From Bradyrhizobium sp. 138 (lineage in GTDB: Bacteria > Pseudomonadota > Alphaproteobacteria > Rhizobiales > Xanthobacteraceae): 64,000 nucleotides of DNA. This document shows positions 45,016 through 53,986 of the stretch, piece by piece (positions within the stretch are counted from its first letter, which is position 1; each line of letters begins with the position of its first letter). The notes below the pieces were generated by a model, which had not been told where the DNA came from, made no database searches, and was given only the letters and a program-made list of their open reading frames with translations. The translations under genes were made by a program, and so were the position numbers. The stretch is taken from the NCBI RefSeq assembly GCF_023074075.1, contig NZ_JADPKT010000086.1, forward strand, positions 55,126-119,125, in the 5' to 3' direction.

Positions 45016-46128
45016 TTACGCGTGCAGCTTCTGCAATTCCTTCAGGATCGCCTCGCCCATCTGCGTGGTCGAGACGGCGGTGGTGCCTTCCGACTTGATG
45101 TCGGCGGTGCGCAGGCCGCTGGCGAGCACCGCGGCGATCGCGGCGTCGACCTTGTCGGCCAGCGCGCCCATGTCGAAGGAATAGCGCAGCGCCATGCCGA
45201 AGGACGAGATCATCGCAATCGGATTGGCGAGGCCCTTGCCAGCGATATCAGGGGCCGAGCCGTGCACGGGCTCGTACAGCGCCTTGCGCTTCTTGCTCTT
45301 GACGTCGACCTCGCCGAGCGAGGCCGAGGGCAGCATGCCGAGCGATCCCGTCAGCATCGCCGCGATGTCGGACAGCATGTCGCCGAACAGATTGTCGGTG
45401 ACGATGACGTCGAACTGCTTCGGCCATTTCACCAGCATCATGCCGCCGGAATCGGCGAGCTGGTGCTCGAGCGTGACATCAGGATATTCGCGCTTGTGGA
45501 CCTGGGTCATGACCTCGTTCCAGAGCACGCCCGACTTCATGACGTTGCGCTTCTCCATCGACGTCACCTTGTTCTTGCGCTTCCTGGCAAGCTCGAAGGC
45601 GACGCGGCCGATGCGCTCGATCTCATAGGTGTCGTAGACCTGGGTATCGACGGCGCGCTTCTGGCCGTTGCCGAGATCGGTGATGGTCTTGGGTTCGCCG
45701 AAATAGACACCGCCGGTGAGCTCGCGCACGATCATGATGTCGAGGCCTTCGACCGCCTCGCGCTTCAGGCTCGATGCCTCCGCAAGCGCCGGGTAGCACA
45801 TTGCGGGACGCAGGTTCGCGAACAGAGCGAGATCCTTGCGCAGGCGCAGCAGGCCGGCTTCGGGACGCACCTCGTAAGGAACCGCATCCCACTTCGGGCC
45901 ACCGACCGCGCCGAAGATGATGGCGTCGGCGGCCAGCGCCTTGGCCATGTCGCCCTCGGAGATCGACACCCTGTGCGCGTCATAGGCGGAGCCGCCGACG
46001 AGGCCGCTGTCCGTCTCGAACTTGGCGATCCCGGCCGAATTGAGCCAGTCGATCAGCCGCTTCACCTCGCCCATCACCTCGGGGCCGATACCGTCGCCGG
46101 GAAGCAGCAGCAGTTTGTGGGTCGCCAT
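45016..46128 (-). CDS. leuB: 3-isopropylmalate dehydrogenase
   Basis: This NAD-dependent oxidative decarboxylase makes 2-oxoisocaproate for leucine. The 370-residue protein has LLLPGDGIGPEV at the start and the substrate loop LRLRKDLALFANLRPA. REYPDVTLEHQLADSGGMML and the NAD-binding GSAPDIAGKGLANPIAMI follow. It completes the leuC-leuD-leuB set but is not in an operon with them. Confidence 0.97.
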   Translation of the reverse strand: MATHKLLLLPGDGIGPEVMGEVKRLIDWLNSAGIAKFETDSGLVGGSAYDAHRVSISEGDMAKALAADAIIFGAVGGPKWDAVPYEVRPEAGLLRLRKDLALFANLRPAMCYPALAEASSLKREAVEGLDIMIVRELTGGVYFGEPKTITDLGNGQKRAVDTQVYDTYEIERIGRVAFELARKRKNKVTSMEKRNVMKSGVLWNEVMTQVHKREYPDVTLEHQLADSGGMMLVKWPKQFDVIVTDNLFGDMLSDIAAMLTGSLGMLPSASLGEVDVKSKKRKALYEPVHGSAPDIAGKGLANPIAMISSFGMALRYSFDMGALADKVDAAIAAVLASGLRTADIKSEGTTAVSTTQMGEAILKELQKLHA

Positions 46129-46262
46129 GGTCGTTTCCTCTGAGATCGAATTTCGGCGGGAGTGCTAGAGCGGCGTTGCGCACTTGGCAAGACACCATTG
46201 CCGCCGCGCCGCTGTGCAAGGCGGGCGGGGCCTGCCACACTGCGATCCGCCGGAGTACCCCC

Positions 46263-47465
46263 TTGCACGCCCCTGACCGCCCCCCGCTACAGGCGCATCT
46301 CGCGCGGCTGATCCTGACCCTGTCGCTGGCCGCCACCGTCGGGCTCGGCATCGGCCGCTTTGCCTATGCCCTGGTGCTGCCCGACATGCGGGAGGACCTC
46401 GGCTGGTCCTACTCGGCGGCCGGATTCATGAACACCATCAATGCCGTCGGCTATCTCGTCGGCGCGCTCGTGGCGTCCCGCCTGATCCAGCGTGTCGGCT
46501 GGGCGGCGGCGATCCGCGGCGGAACCCTCGCCTGCGTCGCTGCACTCGCCACCTGCGCGCTGACGGGGAATTTCGTCGCGCTGAGCCTGGCCCGCCTGGT
46601 GCTGGGTCTTGGCGCTGCGGCCGGCTTCGTCGCCGGCGGCGCGCTGGCTGCGACCATCGCCCAGTCACGCCCGGAGCGGGCCAATTTCCTGCTGAGCCTG
46701 TTCTATGCCGGGCCCGGCATCGGGATTCTGTCCTCGGGGCTGATCGCCCCGTTCACGCTGCAATATTTCGGGCCGGGCTCATGGTGGATCGTCTGGTGGG
46801 CGCTGGCGCTGCTGTCCGTCGCGATGACGATCCCGCTGTTCCTGATCCGCATCGAAAGCAGCGTCCGCTTCTCGGAAGGCGGCCACGCCGCGTTCGCGAT
46901 TTTGCCCGTGCTGATCTATCTCGCCGGCTACTTCCTGTTCGGCGCCGGCTACATCGCCTACATGACCTTCATGATCGCCTATGTGCGCGATGGCGGCGGC
47001 GGCGCCGCGGCACAGGCCGCGTTCTGGAGCCTGATTGGCCTGTCCGCCTTCGCGACGCCCTGGGCCTGGCGCGGCGTGCTGGCGCTCGACCGCGGCGGGC
47101 TTGCCACCGCCATCATCCTCGGCACCAATGCGCTGGGTGCGGCCCTGCCGATGCTCGGGCATTCGCCGGCCTGGCTGGCGGTCTCCGCGCTGGTGTTCGG
47201 CGTCGCCTTCTTCGCCGTGGTCGGCTCGACCACCGCCTTCGTGCGCTTCAACTATCCGCCGGAGGTATGGCCGACCGCGATCGCGGCGATGACGATCTCG
47301 TTCGGTGTCGGCCAGACGCTCGGGCCGATCGTGGTCGGCGCCATCACGGACGCGCTGGGGAGCTTGGGTTACGCGCTGAATGTTTCGGCCGCATTGCTGG
47401 CGCTCGGCGCGGTGGCGGCGTTGTGCCAGCGCAAGGTGGGGCCGGCCAAGCAACCGGTGCCGTAG
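46263..47465 (+). CDS. YbfB/YjiJ family MFS transporter
   Basis: This 400-residue membrane protein has 12 helices. It opens with GLGIGRFAYALVLPDMREDL (loop between helices 1 and 2), the signature of the MFS_4/YbfB family. The middle and second half follow the usual MFS layout with a cytoplasmic loop near residue 200. The substrate is unknown. The start is probably the TTG at 46263 with GGAG upstream; a longer frame begins further left. It is divergent from leuB. Confidence 0.88.
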   Translation: MHAPDRPPLQAHLARLILTLSLAATVGLGIGRFAYALVLPDMREDLGWSYSAAGFMNTINAVGYLVGALVASRLIQRVGWAAAIRGGTLACVAALATCALTGNFVALSLARLVLGLGAAAGFVAGGALAATIAQSRPERANFLLSLFYAGPGIGILSSGLIAPFTLQYFGPGSWWIVWWALALLSVAMTIPLFLIRIESSVRFSEGGHAAFAILPVLIYLAGYFLFGAGYIAYMTFMIAYVRDGGGGAAAQAAFWSLIGLSAFATPWAWRGVLALDRGGLATAIILGTNALGAALPMLGHSPAWLAVSALVFGVAFFAVVGSTTAFVRFNYPPEVWPTAIAAMTISFGVGQTLGPIVVGAITDALGSLGYALNVSAALLALGAVAALCQRKVGPAKQPVP

Positions 47466-47600
47466 GGTGGGTTAGCCCTGCAGATACGCGAAGCGCATCT
47501 GCTCGGCGTAACCCACCACTTCTGTCACTGCGGACATCAAAGAGGTGGATTACGCCTCGCGAAGTGCGCTTCGCGCATTCGCAAGGCTAATCCACCCTAC
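47462..47600. repeat. Dispersed inverted repeat, family B variant, copy 5
   Basis: It begins GTAGGGTGGGTTAGCC, contains GGCGTAACCCACC and GTGGATTACGCC, and ends GCTAATCCACCCTAC. The ends match the family B ends, but the core reads GTTAGCC instead of GCAAAG. It separates two convergent genes. Confidence 0.85.
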
Positions 47601-47611
47601 GGCAGCGTGCC

Positions 47612-48394
47612 TCAGCTCCCACTAAACGAATTATACCCCTGGTCTTCCCAATAGCCGCCCTTGTAATCGTTGGTGACTTCCATCGACACCACGTATTTCG
47701 GGTTCTTGAAGCCGAGCTTGGTCGGCACGCGGATCTTCATGGGGAAGCCGTAGGCACGCGGCAGAATCTCGCCCGCATATTTGAACGTCATCTGGGTCTG
47801 CGGATGCAGTGCGCTGCGCATGTCGAGCGGCGAATTGTAGCCGTCCTTGTCGGCGCACTGGAACCAGACATATTTCGCGCGCGTGTCGGCGCCGATCAGC
47901 TTGAGGAAATCGCGCAAGGGCGTGCCGGTCCAGCTGCCGATCGCGCTCCAGCCCTCGACGCAGATGTGCCGCGTGATTTGCGTGACCTGCGGCAACTTGT
48001 AGAGCTCGTCCAGCGTCCAGGACTTCTTGTTGTCGACGAGGCCGCCAACCTCAAGCTTCCAATCTTTACCGTCGACGTCGGGCGCGTCGTCGAGATCGTA
48101 ATAGGCGTTGAACGGGAACGGTTTTGTGATCGCGCTCTCGGGGAAGGTCGGCGCCAGCGCGTCGGGATTGAAGATGAAGGCCTGCACCGCGTCGTTGAAT
48201 TTCGAGACCTGCTTCAGCATCTCCTCGGCCGACGAGGAATCGATGACGTCACAGCCGGTCAGCAGCGTCAGCGCACCCAAGCTGGCGCCGCCCGCGATGA
48301 AGCGGCGGCGGGTGACATCAGGCATGGTCTTGATGGAGTCCTTGATCAGCAACCGCTTGTCGACGCCGGGGATCAGGAATGAACGCTTGGCCAT
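47612..48394 (-). CDS. Molybdopterin-dependent oxidoreductase, Tat-exported (sulfite oxidase/MsrP-like)
   Basis: This 260-residue protein of the sulfite oxidase fold has the molybdenum-ligand cysteine in HICVEGWSAIGSW (about residue 145) and KIRVPTKLGFKNPKYV. Its N-terminus has a Tat motif TRRRFIAGG (about 28-36). The hydrophobic segment ends in LTGC at about 48, a lipobox, so it may be a Tat-exported lipoprotein. It is followed by a cytochrome b gene that would carry electrons. In MsrPQ systems the pair repairs oxidised methionine; here the substrate is inferred only by family. I chose the ATG at 48394. Confidence 0.87.
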   Translation of the reverse strand: MAKRSFLIPGVDKRLLIKDSIKTMPDVTRRRFIAGGASLGALTLLTGCDVIDSSSAEEMLKQVSKFNDAVQAFIFNPDALAPTFPESAITKPFPFNAYYDLDDAPDVDGKDWKLEVGGLVDNKKSWTLDELYKLPQVTQITRHICVEGWSAIGSWTGTPLRDFLKLIGADTRAKYVWFQCADKDGYNSPLDMRSALHPQTQMTFKYAGEILPRAYGFPMKIRVPTKLGFKNPKYVVSMEVTNDYKGGYWEDQGYNSFSGS

Positions 48395-48405
48395 ATTCTC
48401 CTCCT

Positions 48406-49035
48406 CTAGCGACCGATGATCATGGCGCGCAGGCTCTTCGGTACCAGCAGCGCGAGCAGAACGTGAATGACGAGGAATGCGCAGATCGCGGCCATGCAGA
48501 AGAAGTGGATGTAGCGCGCGGTCGGATAATCGCCGAACAGCGCGACGAGATAATAGAGCTGCACCGGCTTCCACATGCCGAGCCCGGTGAGCACGATCAG
48601 CACGCCGACCACGATGATGCCGGCATAGAGCAGGCGCTGCACGTAGTTGTAGACGGTGAGATCATCGTGGCCGAGCTTGAAGGTCAGGGCAGCCCTGACG
48701 TCGTGGAGCACGCCTGACGGGGTGATCGGGAACAGCTTTTTCCGGAAGCGACCGGTGGCAAAGCCGGTGACGAGATAGGCAAGGCCATTGATCATCAACA
48801 GCCACATCGCGGCGAAATGCCAGAGCAGGCCGCCGCCGAGCCAGCCGCCCAGCGTGTACTCGCGTGGGAAGGTGAAGCCGAACAGCGGCGAGGCGTTGTA
48901 GATCTGCCAGCCCGACAGGATCATCAGGATCATGGCAAGGGCGTTCACCCAGTGCATGATCCGGACCCAGGCCGGCTGGATCACTTTGGCCTTGGTGGCC
49001 CCGACCTGCTCGTCGGTGACTGTGAGGCTCGCCAT
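48406..49035 (-). CDS. Cytochrome b561/b6-type membrane haem protein
   Basis: This 209-residue inner-membrane protein has four helices. Conserved histidines lie in RIMHWVNALAMILMILSG (helix 1), WHFAAMWLL (helix 2), RYIHFFCMAAICAF and LVIHVLLALL (helices 3-4). These fit two b haems. Its stop lies 11 bases upstream of the molybdopterin gene's start, so the two form a redox pair that moves electrons between the quinone pool and the periplasmic enzyme. I chose the ATG at 49035. Confidence 0.9.
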   Translation of the reverse strand: MASLTVTDEQVGATKAKVIQPAWVRIMHWVNALAMILMILSGWQIYNASPLFGFTFPREYTLGGWLGGGLLWHFAAMWLLMINGLAYLVTGFATGRFRKKLFPITPSGVLHDVRAALTFKLGHDDLTVYNYVQRLLYAGIIVVGVLIVLTGLGMWKPVQLYYLVALFGDYPTARYIHFFCMAAICAFLVIHVLLALLVPKSLRAMIIGR

Positions 49036-49140
49036 GGTGGTTCCGTCCTGAACGTCGTGTGACTGCAATTATACGCCGGGACTTCCGTTTTCGTTACGCC
49101 CATCCGCTATCGAATCCATGCCGGCGGGCTATCTCGGTCA

Positions 49141-49172
49141 AAATAATGCGAGCCGGGCACCCCCGGCTCGCC
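49141..49172 (-). terminator. Intrinsic terminator of the fasciclin gene
   Basis: The perfect 10-bp stem GCGAGCCGGG / CCCGGCTCGC has a four-base loop and is followed on the minus strand by ATTATTTT. It lies about 46 bases beyond the fasciclin stop, between that gene and the cytochrome b gene. Confidence 0.8.
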
Positions 49173-49217
49173 GTCTCGACGCATCCTGTTCCGGGGATGA
49201 AACAGGAGCGCGTGGTG

Positions 49218-49772
49218 TTACGACGCCGGCATCAGCACGGTGTCGACCACATGGATGACGCCGTTCGACTGGTTGACGTTGGAGATCGTCACCATCGAGG
49301 TGCCGCCCTTGGCGTCGACGATCCAGGTCTTGCCGTCCATCTTCTTGACCGTCAGTTCCTCGCCCTCGGCGGTCTTCAGCTTCTTGCCCTCGGTGAGGTC
49401 GGAGGCTTCGAGCTTGCCGGGCACGACATGGTAGGTGAGGATCTTGGTCAGCGTGGCCTTGTTCTCGGGCTTGACCAGATTGTCGACGGTGCCGGCCGGC
49501 AGCTTGCCGAAGGCGGCGTTGGTGGGCGCGAACACCGTGAACGGACCTTTGCTTTCCAGCGTCGGCACCAAGCCTGCCGCCTTCACGGCCGCCACCAGCG
49601 TGGTGTGGTCCTTCGAGTTGACCGCGTTCTGGACGATGTTCTTCGACGGGAACATCGCGGCGCCGCCGACCATGACGGTCTTCTCCTCGGCACTGACGGG
49701 CGCGACGACGGTCGCGGTGATGGCCAGGGCGCTGAAGGCGGCGGCGGCGAGATAGGCAATGCGCTTCGACAT
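49218..49772 (-). CDS. Exported fasciclin (FAS1) domain protein
   Basis: This 184-residue secreted protein has a signal peptide (about 1-28, cleavage after VSA) and a single FAS1 domain. The conserved blocks are KGPFTVFAPTNAAFGKLPAG (H1 box) and ILTYHVVPGK, with a C-terminal GVIHVVDTVLMP (H2 box). Such bacterial proteins are often secreted adhesion or stress proteins. It precedes the cytochrome b and molybdopterin genes on the same strand, with a terminator between. I chose the ATG at 49772. Confidence 0.93.
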   Translation of the reverse strand: MSKRIAYLAAAAFSALAITATVVAPVSAEEKTVMVGGAAMFPSKNIVQNAVNSKDHTTLVAAVKAAGLVPTLESKGPFTVFAPTNAAFGKLPAGTVDNLVKPENKATLTKILTYHVVPGKLEASDLTEGKKLKTAEGEELTVKKMDGKTWIVDAKGGTSMVTISNVNQSNGVIHVVDTVLMPAS

Positions 49773-49988
49773 GGAAAGTCTCCCGATTGAATTGGTACCG
49801 GCGATAGCCAGCGTTGAGTTGGGGCAACAACGGCGACTGCGACAGTCGAGGGTGATGCAGCAGTGCCGTCGTTGGACCGAACTACGGGAGGGTTCGCGAT
49901 GCGGTTTCGGGGAAAAATTCTTTGTGATGCGTGAAACTATGCGCGGGGATGTTCGTGTGATGCGGGCGAGCGCCAAGCGGACGGTGCT

Positions 49989-50078
49989 GTAGGGTGGGCA
50001 AAGCGCAAGCGTGCCCACGCAGTTGTCGTGATCGAGAGAGATGGTGGGCACGGCGCTTCGCGCCTTTGCCCACCCTAC
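49989..50078. repeat. Dispersed inverted repeat, family B, copy 6
   Basis: It starts GTAGGGTGGGCAAAGCGCAA and ends GCGCCTTTGCCCACCCTAC, with GTGCCCACG / GGTGGGCAC inside. It lies between the fasciclin and SDR genes. Confidence 0.9.
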
Positions 50079-50107
50079 GGCAGTGTGCCCGTTGAGACAG
50101 TATCGCC

Positions 50108-50869
50108 TCAATCCCTGTTGTTCGGCGTCTGAATAAACCCGCGATTGTGCGTCGGGCTGATCAGCACCTCGTTGATGCAAACACGCGCCGGCATGCTGGC
50201 AATGAACGCGATGGTGCGGCCGAGATCTTCGGACTGCAGCATCCTGGCCTGCTCCTCATCGCTGGGCACCACCGGGCGCAGCTTCAGGATTGGGGTGGCC
50301 ACCTCGCCCGGCATCAGGCAGCAGGCGCGCAGGCCGTTGACGCATTCGTCCATGTTGAAGGAATGGGTCAGCGCCAGCACCGCATGCTTGGTCGTGGTGT
50401 AGGCCGGGCCCGGCATCTTGGAGACGTGGCGCCCGGCCCAGGACGAGACGTTGATGATCGCGCCGTCCTGCTGCTTGCGCATCGTCGGCAGCACCGCGCG
50501 CATGCAGTAGAGCACGCCGTTGAGATTGACCTGGACCAGCTGGTCCCAGCCCTCCAGTTCCATATCCTTCCAGCTGCGCCTGGGGACATTGATGCCGGCA
50601 TTGTTGACCAGGAGGTCGATGCGGCCGTGCTTGGCGACGATCTGATCGGCGGCCTTCTGGGCCGCACTGGCGTTGGAGACGTCCAGCGCAATGGCCTCGG
50701 CCGCCCCACCAGCCCCGGTGATCTTCGCAACCACTGTATTCAGGGCGTCCTTTCGCCGGCCGGACACCACCACCGTCCAGCCGTCGGCCGCTAACGCCTC
50801 GGCGCCGGCCTCTCCGATCCCGCTGCCACCACCCGTCACCCAGGCCACGCGTTTCCCGTTTTTGGTCAT
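50108..50869 (-). CDS. SDR family oxidoreductase
   Basis: This 253-residue short-chain dehydrogenase/reductase has the cofactor-binding motif TGGGSGIG (about 12-19), the NNAG segment (89-92), and the catalytic tetrad residues Ser at about 142-143 and Y157-x3-K161 (AYTTTKHAV). RR after the second beta strand suggests NADP(H). The substrate is unknown. It is divergent from the malonyl-CoA synthase gene; no functional link is evident. Confidence 0.92.
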   Translation of the reverse strand: MTKNGKRVAWVTGGGSGIGEAGAEALAADGWTVVVSGRRKDALNTVVAKITGAGGAAEAIALDVSNASAAQKAADQIVAKHGRIDLLVNNAGINVPRRSWKDMELEGWDQLVQVNLNGVLYCMRAVLPTMRKQQDGAIINVSSWAGRHVSKMPGPAYTTTKHAVLALTHSFNMDECVNGLRACCLMPGEVATPILKLRPVVPSDEEQARMLQSEDLGRTIAFIASMPARVCINEVLISPTHNRGFIQTPNNRD

Positions 50870-50955
50870 GCAAACTGTCTCCGTTGCTTCATCGGGGCGG
50901 TTTTTGCTAATCCAGCCCTCGGTTTTGACCGGCCTTCGCCGGCGAGGAATGTTGC

Positions 50956-52482
50956 ATGAACCCAGCTGCCAACGCCAACCTGTTTTCCCGCCTGTTCGAC
51001 GACCTGGACGATCCCAAACGCCTCGCAATCGAGACGCATGACGGCGCTCATATCAGCTATGGCGATTTGATCGCGCGGGCGGGGCAGATGGCAAACGTGC
51101 TGGTTGCGCGCGGCGTGAAGCCGGGCGACCGCGTCGCGGTGCAGGTGGAGAAATCCGTCGCCAACATCGTGCTCTATCTCGGCACGGTGCGGGCCGGCGC
51201 GGTCTATTTGCCGCTCAACACCGCCTATACGCTGAACGAGCTCGATTACTTCATCGGCGATGCCGAGCCGTCACTCGTGGTCTGCGATCCCTCGAAGGCG
51301 GAAGGGCTCGCCCCGATCGCTGCCAAGGTGAAGGCCAAGGTCGAGACGCTCGGACCCGACGGCAAAGGCTCGCTGACGGAGGCCGCCGCGAAGGCCAGCA
51401 GCGAGTTTGCGACGGTGCCGCGCGCGAACGACGATCTTGCTGCGATCCTCTACACCTCGGGCACCACGGGCCGTTCCAAGGGCGCGATGCTCAGCCACGA
51501 CAATCTCGCCTCGAACTCGCTCTCGCTCGTCGGTTATTGGCGCTTCACCGACCAGGACGTCTTGATCCACGCACTGCCGATCTATCACACCCACGGCCTG
51601 TTCGTGGCGACCAACGTGACGCTGTTCGCACGGGCCTCGATGATCTTCCTGCCGAAGCTCGATCCGGATCTCATCATCAAGCTGATGGCGCGCGCGACCG
51701 TGCTGATGGGCGTGCCGACCTTCTACACGCGGCTTCTGCAAAATCCGGCGCTGTCGCACGACACGACCAAGCATATGCGGCTGTTCATCTCGGGCTCGGC
51801 GCCGCTGCTGGCCGAGACCCACCGCGAATGGTCGGCGCGCACCGGACACGCCGTGCTCGAGCGCTACGGCATGACCGAGACCAACATGAACACGTCGAAT
51901 CCTTACGACGGCGAGCGCGTGCCCGGCGCAGTGGGCTTTCCGCTGCCCGGCGTTTCCGTGCGCGTGACCGAACCCGAGACGGGAAAAGAGCTGCCGCGTG
52001 AAGAGATCGGCATGATCGAGGTGAAGGGCCCGAACGTCTTTAGGGGTTACTGGCGCATGCCGGAGAAGACCAAGGCCGAATTCCGTGACGACGGCTTCTT
52101 CATCACCGGCGACCTCGGCAAGATCGACGCCAAGGGCTACGTCCATATCCTCGGCCGCGGCAAGGATCTCGTCATCTCCGGCGGTTTCAACGTCTATCCC
52201 AAGGAGATCGAGAGCGAGATCGACGCCATGCCGGGCGTGATCGAATCCGCCGTGATCGGCGTGCCCCATGCCGATTTCGGCGAGGGCGTCACCGCCGTCC
52301 TGGTCTGCAAGGGCGCGGATGTCACCGAAGCCGCGGTCCTAAAGGCGCTCGACGGCCGTCTGGCAAAATTCAAGATGCCCAAGCGCGTCTTCGTCGTCGA
52401 CGAGCTGCCGCGCAACACCATGGGCAAGGTGCAGAAGAACATCCTGCGGGATACGTACAAGGATATTTACGCGAAGAAGTGA
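50956..52482 (+). CDS. matB: Malonyl-CoA synthase
   Basis: This ATP-dependent acyl-CoA synthetase makes malonyl-CoA from malonate. The 508-residue protein has the AMP-binding motif LYTSGTTGRSKG and FISGSAPLLAETH, then RYGMTETNMNTSNPYDGERV, which is characteristic of rhizobial MatB. The hinge LGRGKDLVISGGFNVYPKEIE and the C-terminal catalytic lysine in NTMGKVQKN are also present. Malonate is an abundant legume nodule metabolite. No matA or matC gene lies next to it, so the usual mat operon is split or absent. Confidence 0.93.
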   Translation: MNPAANANLFSRLFDDLDDPKRLAIETHDGAHISYGDLIARAGQMANVLVARGVKPGDRVAVQVEKSVANIVLYLGTVRAGAVYLPLNTAYTLNELDYFIGDAEPSLVVCDPSKAEGLAPIAAKVKAKVETLGPDGKGSLTEAAAKASSEFATVPRANDDLAAILYTSGTTGRSKGAMLSHDNLASNSLSLVGYWRFTDQDVLIHALPIYHTHGLFVATNVTLFARASMIFLPKLDPDLIIKLMARATVLMGVPTFYTRLLQNPALSHDTTKHMRLFISGSAPLLAETHREWSARTGHAVLERYGMTETNMNTSNPYDGERVPGAVGFPLPGVSVRVTEPETGKELPREEIGMIEVKGPNVFRGYWRMPEKTKAEFRDDGFFITGDLGKIDAKGYVHILGRGKDLVISGGFNVYPKEIESEIDAMPGVIESAVIGVPHADFGEGVTAVLVCKGADVTEAAVLKALDGRLAKFKMPKRVFVVDELPRNTMGKVQKNILRDTYKDIYAKK

Positions 52483-52495
52483 GGGCTCCTAATTC

Positions 52496-52608
52496 GTAGG
52501 GTGGGTTAGCCGATGGCGTAACCCACCTCTTGAGTCTCCGCGGTGACAGAAGTGGTGGGTTACGCTAGCGGACTGTGCTTCGCACAGCCGCGAGCTAACC
52601 CACCCTAC
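52496..52608. repeat. Dispersed inverted repeat, family B variant, copy 7
   Basis: It begins GTAGGGTGGGTTAGCCGATG, contains GGCGTAACCCACC / GTGGGTTACGC and ends GAGCTAACCCACCCTAC. It matches copy 5 rather than the GCAAAG type, so family B has two subtypes. Confidence 0.88.
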
Positions 52609-52618
52609 GAGGTCACGC

Positions 52619-53479
52619 TCACATCCCACCCACCAGGCTCACCACAAACCGGCTGCCGACGATAAATAGATAGCACCCGAACGCCACTTCCAGCGTGCGC
52701 TTCGACATCGCATGCGCGGCTCTCACGCCCAGCGGCGCCGTCACGAGGCTCATTGGCATCACCAGCACGGCGCCGATCAGCGAGACGTAGCCGAGCGCGA
52801 ACGGGATTTGCAGCGCGGCGACGGCCGGATAGGTCGCCGATGCCGGCCAGCCGGCATAGATGTAACCGACCGCGCCGGGAATCGAGATCAGCACTGCCAG
52901 CGCCGACGAGGTTGCGACCGCCTGGTGGATCGGACGGCCGTAGAAGGTCATCAACAGGTTCGAGAACAAGCCGCCGCCGATTCCCATCAAGGTCGAGAGA
53001 ATGCCGACGCAGAAGCCGTAGGCGCGCATCAACAATCCCTGCGGCATGTCGCCGCCGAGCTTCCAGGTCTCACGCGCGAAGATCAGCCGCGCCGCAGCGG
53101 CGTAGGCGACGCAGACGAAGACGATCTTGAACAGCCGCTCCGGCGCGTAGCGTGCCACCACGCTGCCGGCGATGACGCCGAGGACGATCGGCAGCCACCA
53201 GAGGCGGAGGATCGCCATATCGACCGCGCCGCGCCGGTAGTGCGCCTGGAACGAGCGAAGCGAAGTCGGGATGATGATGGCAAGCGAGGTGCCGATGCAG
53301 AGCGGCATCCGCACCTCCAGGGGCACGCCAACGATGCGGAAGCATTCGTAGAGCACCGGCACCAGAATCGCGCCGCCGCCGATGCCGAACACGCCGGCCA
53401 GAAAGCCCGAGAGCGCGCCCGTTGCGATCAGCAACAGCGCGAGCTCGATGATCTCTTTGATATCAAGACCTGCAATCAC
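52619..53479 (-). CDS. Sulfite exporter TauE/SafE family protein
   Basis: This 286-residue membrane protein has eight or nine helices and the two conserved repeats of the TauE/SafE (DUF81) family, GFLAGVFGIGGGAILVPVLY near the start and GILSTLMGIGGGLFSNLLM in the second half. Family members export sulfite, sulfoacetate or related organosulfur anions. The substrate here is unknown. It is convergent with matB. Confidence 0.92.
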   Translation of the reverse strand: MIAGLDIKEIIELALLLIATGALSGFLAGVFGIGGGAILVPVLYECFRIVGVPLEVRMPLCIGTSLAIIIPTSLRSFQAHYRRGAVDMAILRLWWLPIVLGVIAGSVVARYAPERLFKIVFVCVAYAAAARLIFARETWKLGGDMPQGLLMRAYGFCVGILSTLMGIGGGLFSNLLMTFYGRPIHQAVATSSALAVLISIPGAVGYIYAGWPASATYPAVAALQIPFALGYVSLIGAVLVMPMSLVTAPLGVRAAHAMSKRTLEVAFGCYLFIVGSRFVVSLVGGM

Positions 53480-53725
53480 CCGGCCTGCCCCGGCAGCACC
53501 GCCGAAAGGTCGGCTCGGATTTGGCTACAGGTCCAGCTGTAGGAGATCTGCCTTGCCGGGGTCGACACGGCGCGCCTGCCGGCTTGGGTGGGATGCAGGT
53601 GGCGCATATCCGCCGCCGCGCGGAAAATCAGTGCGCATGGCGGAATTGGCGACCGCATTGGGGTTGGTCGAGGCGACTTCCGACATCATGAGCTCACTGG
53701 TTCGAACGACGCGCGAGCCAGTTCG

Positions 53726-53742
53726 CTTAGAGGCGTTCCAAT
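53726..53742. promoter_or_regulatory. Weak ICE-like sequence upstream of sdhC
   Basis: CTTAGAGGCGTTCCAAT matches the Irr element consensus at 10 of 14 defined positions but is 245 bp from the sdhC start. It is noted because sdhB needs three Fe-S clusters. The evidence is weak. Confidence 0.25.
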
Positions 53743-53816
53743 AGTAATTTCAATGTGCCTCGATGCACCAAAAGAAGTGAAATTTGATTCATTGGTTATC
53801 TGGCGGACCTAGGCTC

Positions 53817-53826
53817 TGGTATACCA
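53817..53826. promoter_or_regulatory. Palindromic candidate operator upstream of sdhC
   Basis: TGGTATACCA is a perfect 10-bp palindrome 161 bp upstream of sdhC. It resembles the T-GGT-N-ACC-A type of site used by GntR/FadR-subfamily regulators. The regulator is unknown. Confidence 0.35.
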
Positions 53827-53986
53827 AGCCGCTGATTGGCCTTGTTTCATCAAGGCTCTAGAGCTGAACCGACGTTCGATTTATGGCGAATTGGTGATTG
53901 CGCCAGCGAAGTCGACTCCGTAAATAGAGCCGACCTTTCCGATCCCCGCGCGCCCCCTGCTGGGCCGCCATACAACATCAAAGCCC

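Larger units (their letters stand above)
53480..53986. other. Long intergenic region upstream of sdhCDAB
   Basis: About 500 bases with no convincing gene. The AT content rises after 53740, as expected for a promoter region. A weak ICE-like sequence lies at 53726-53742 and a perfect 10-bp palindrome at 53817-53826. A short frame at 53638-53744 could encode about 35 residues, but it has no ribosome binding site or family I recognise. Confidence 0.5.

Noticed and set aside
53638..53744. Short frame MAELATALGLVEATSDI before sdhC
   Set aside because: About 35 codons with no ribosome binding site and no recognisable family. It could be a fragment of an older gene, but I cannot support it.
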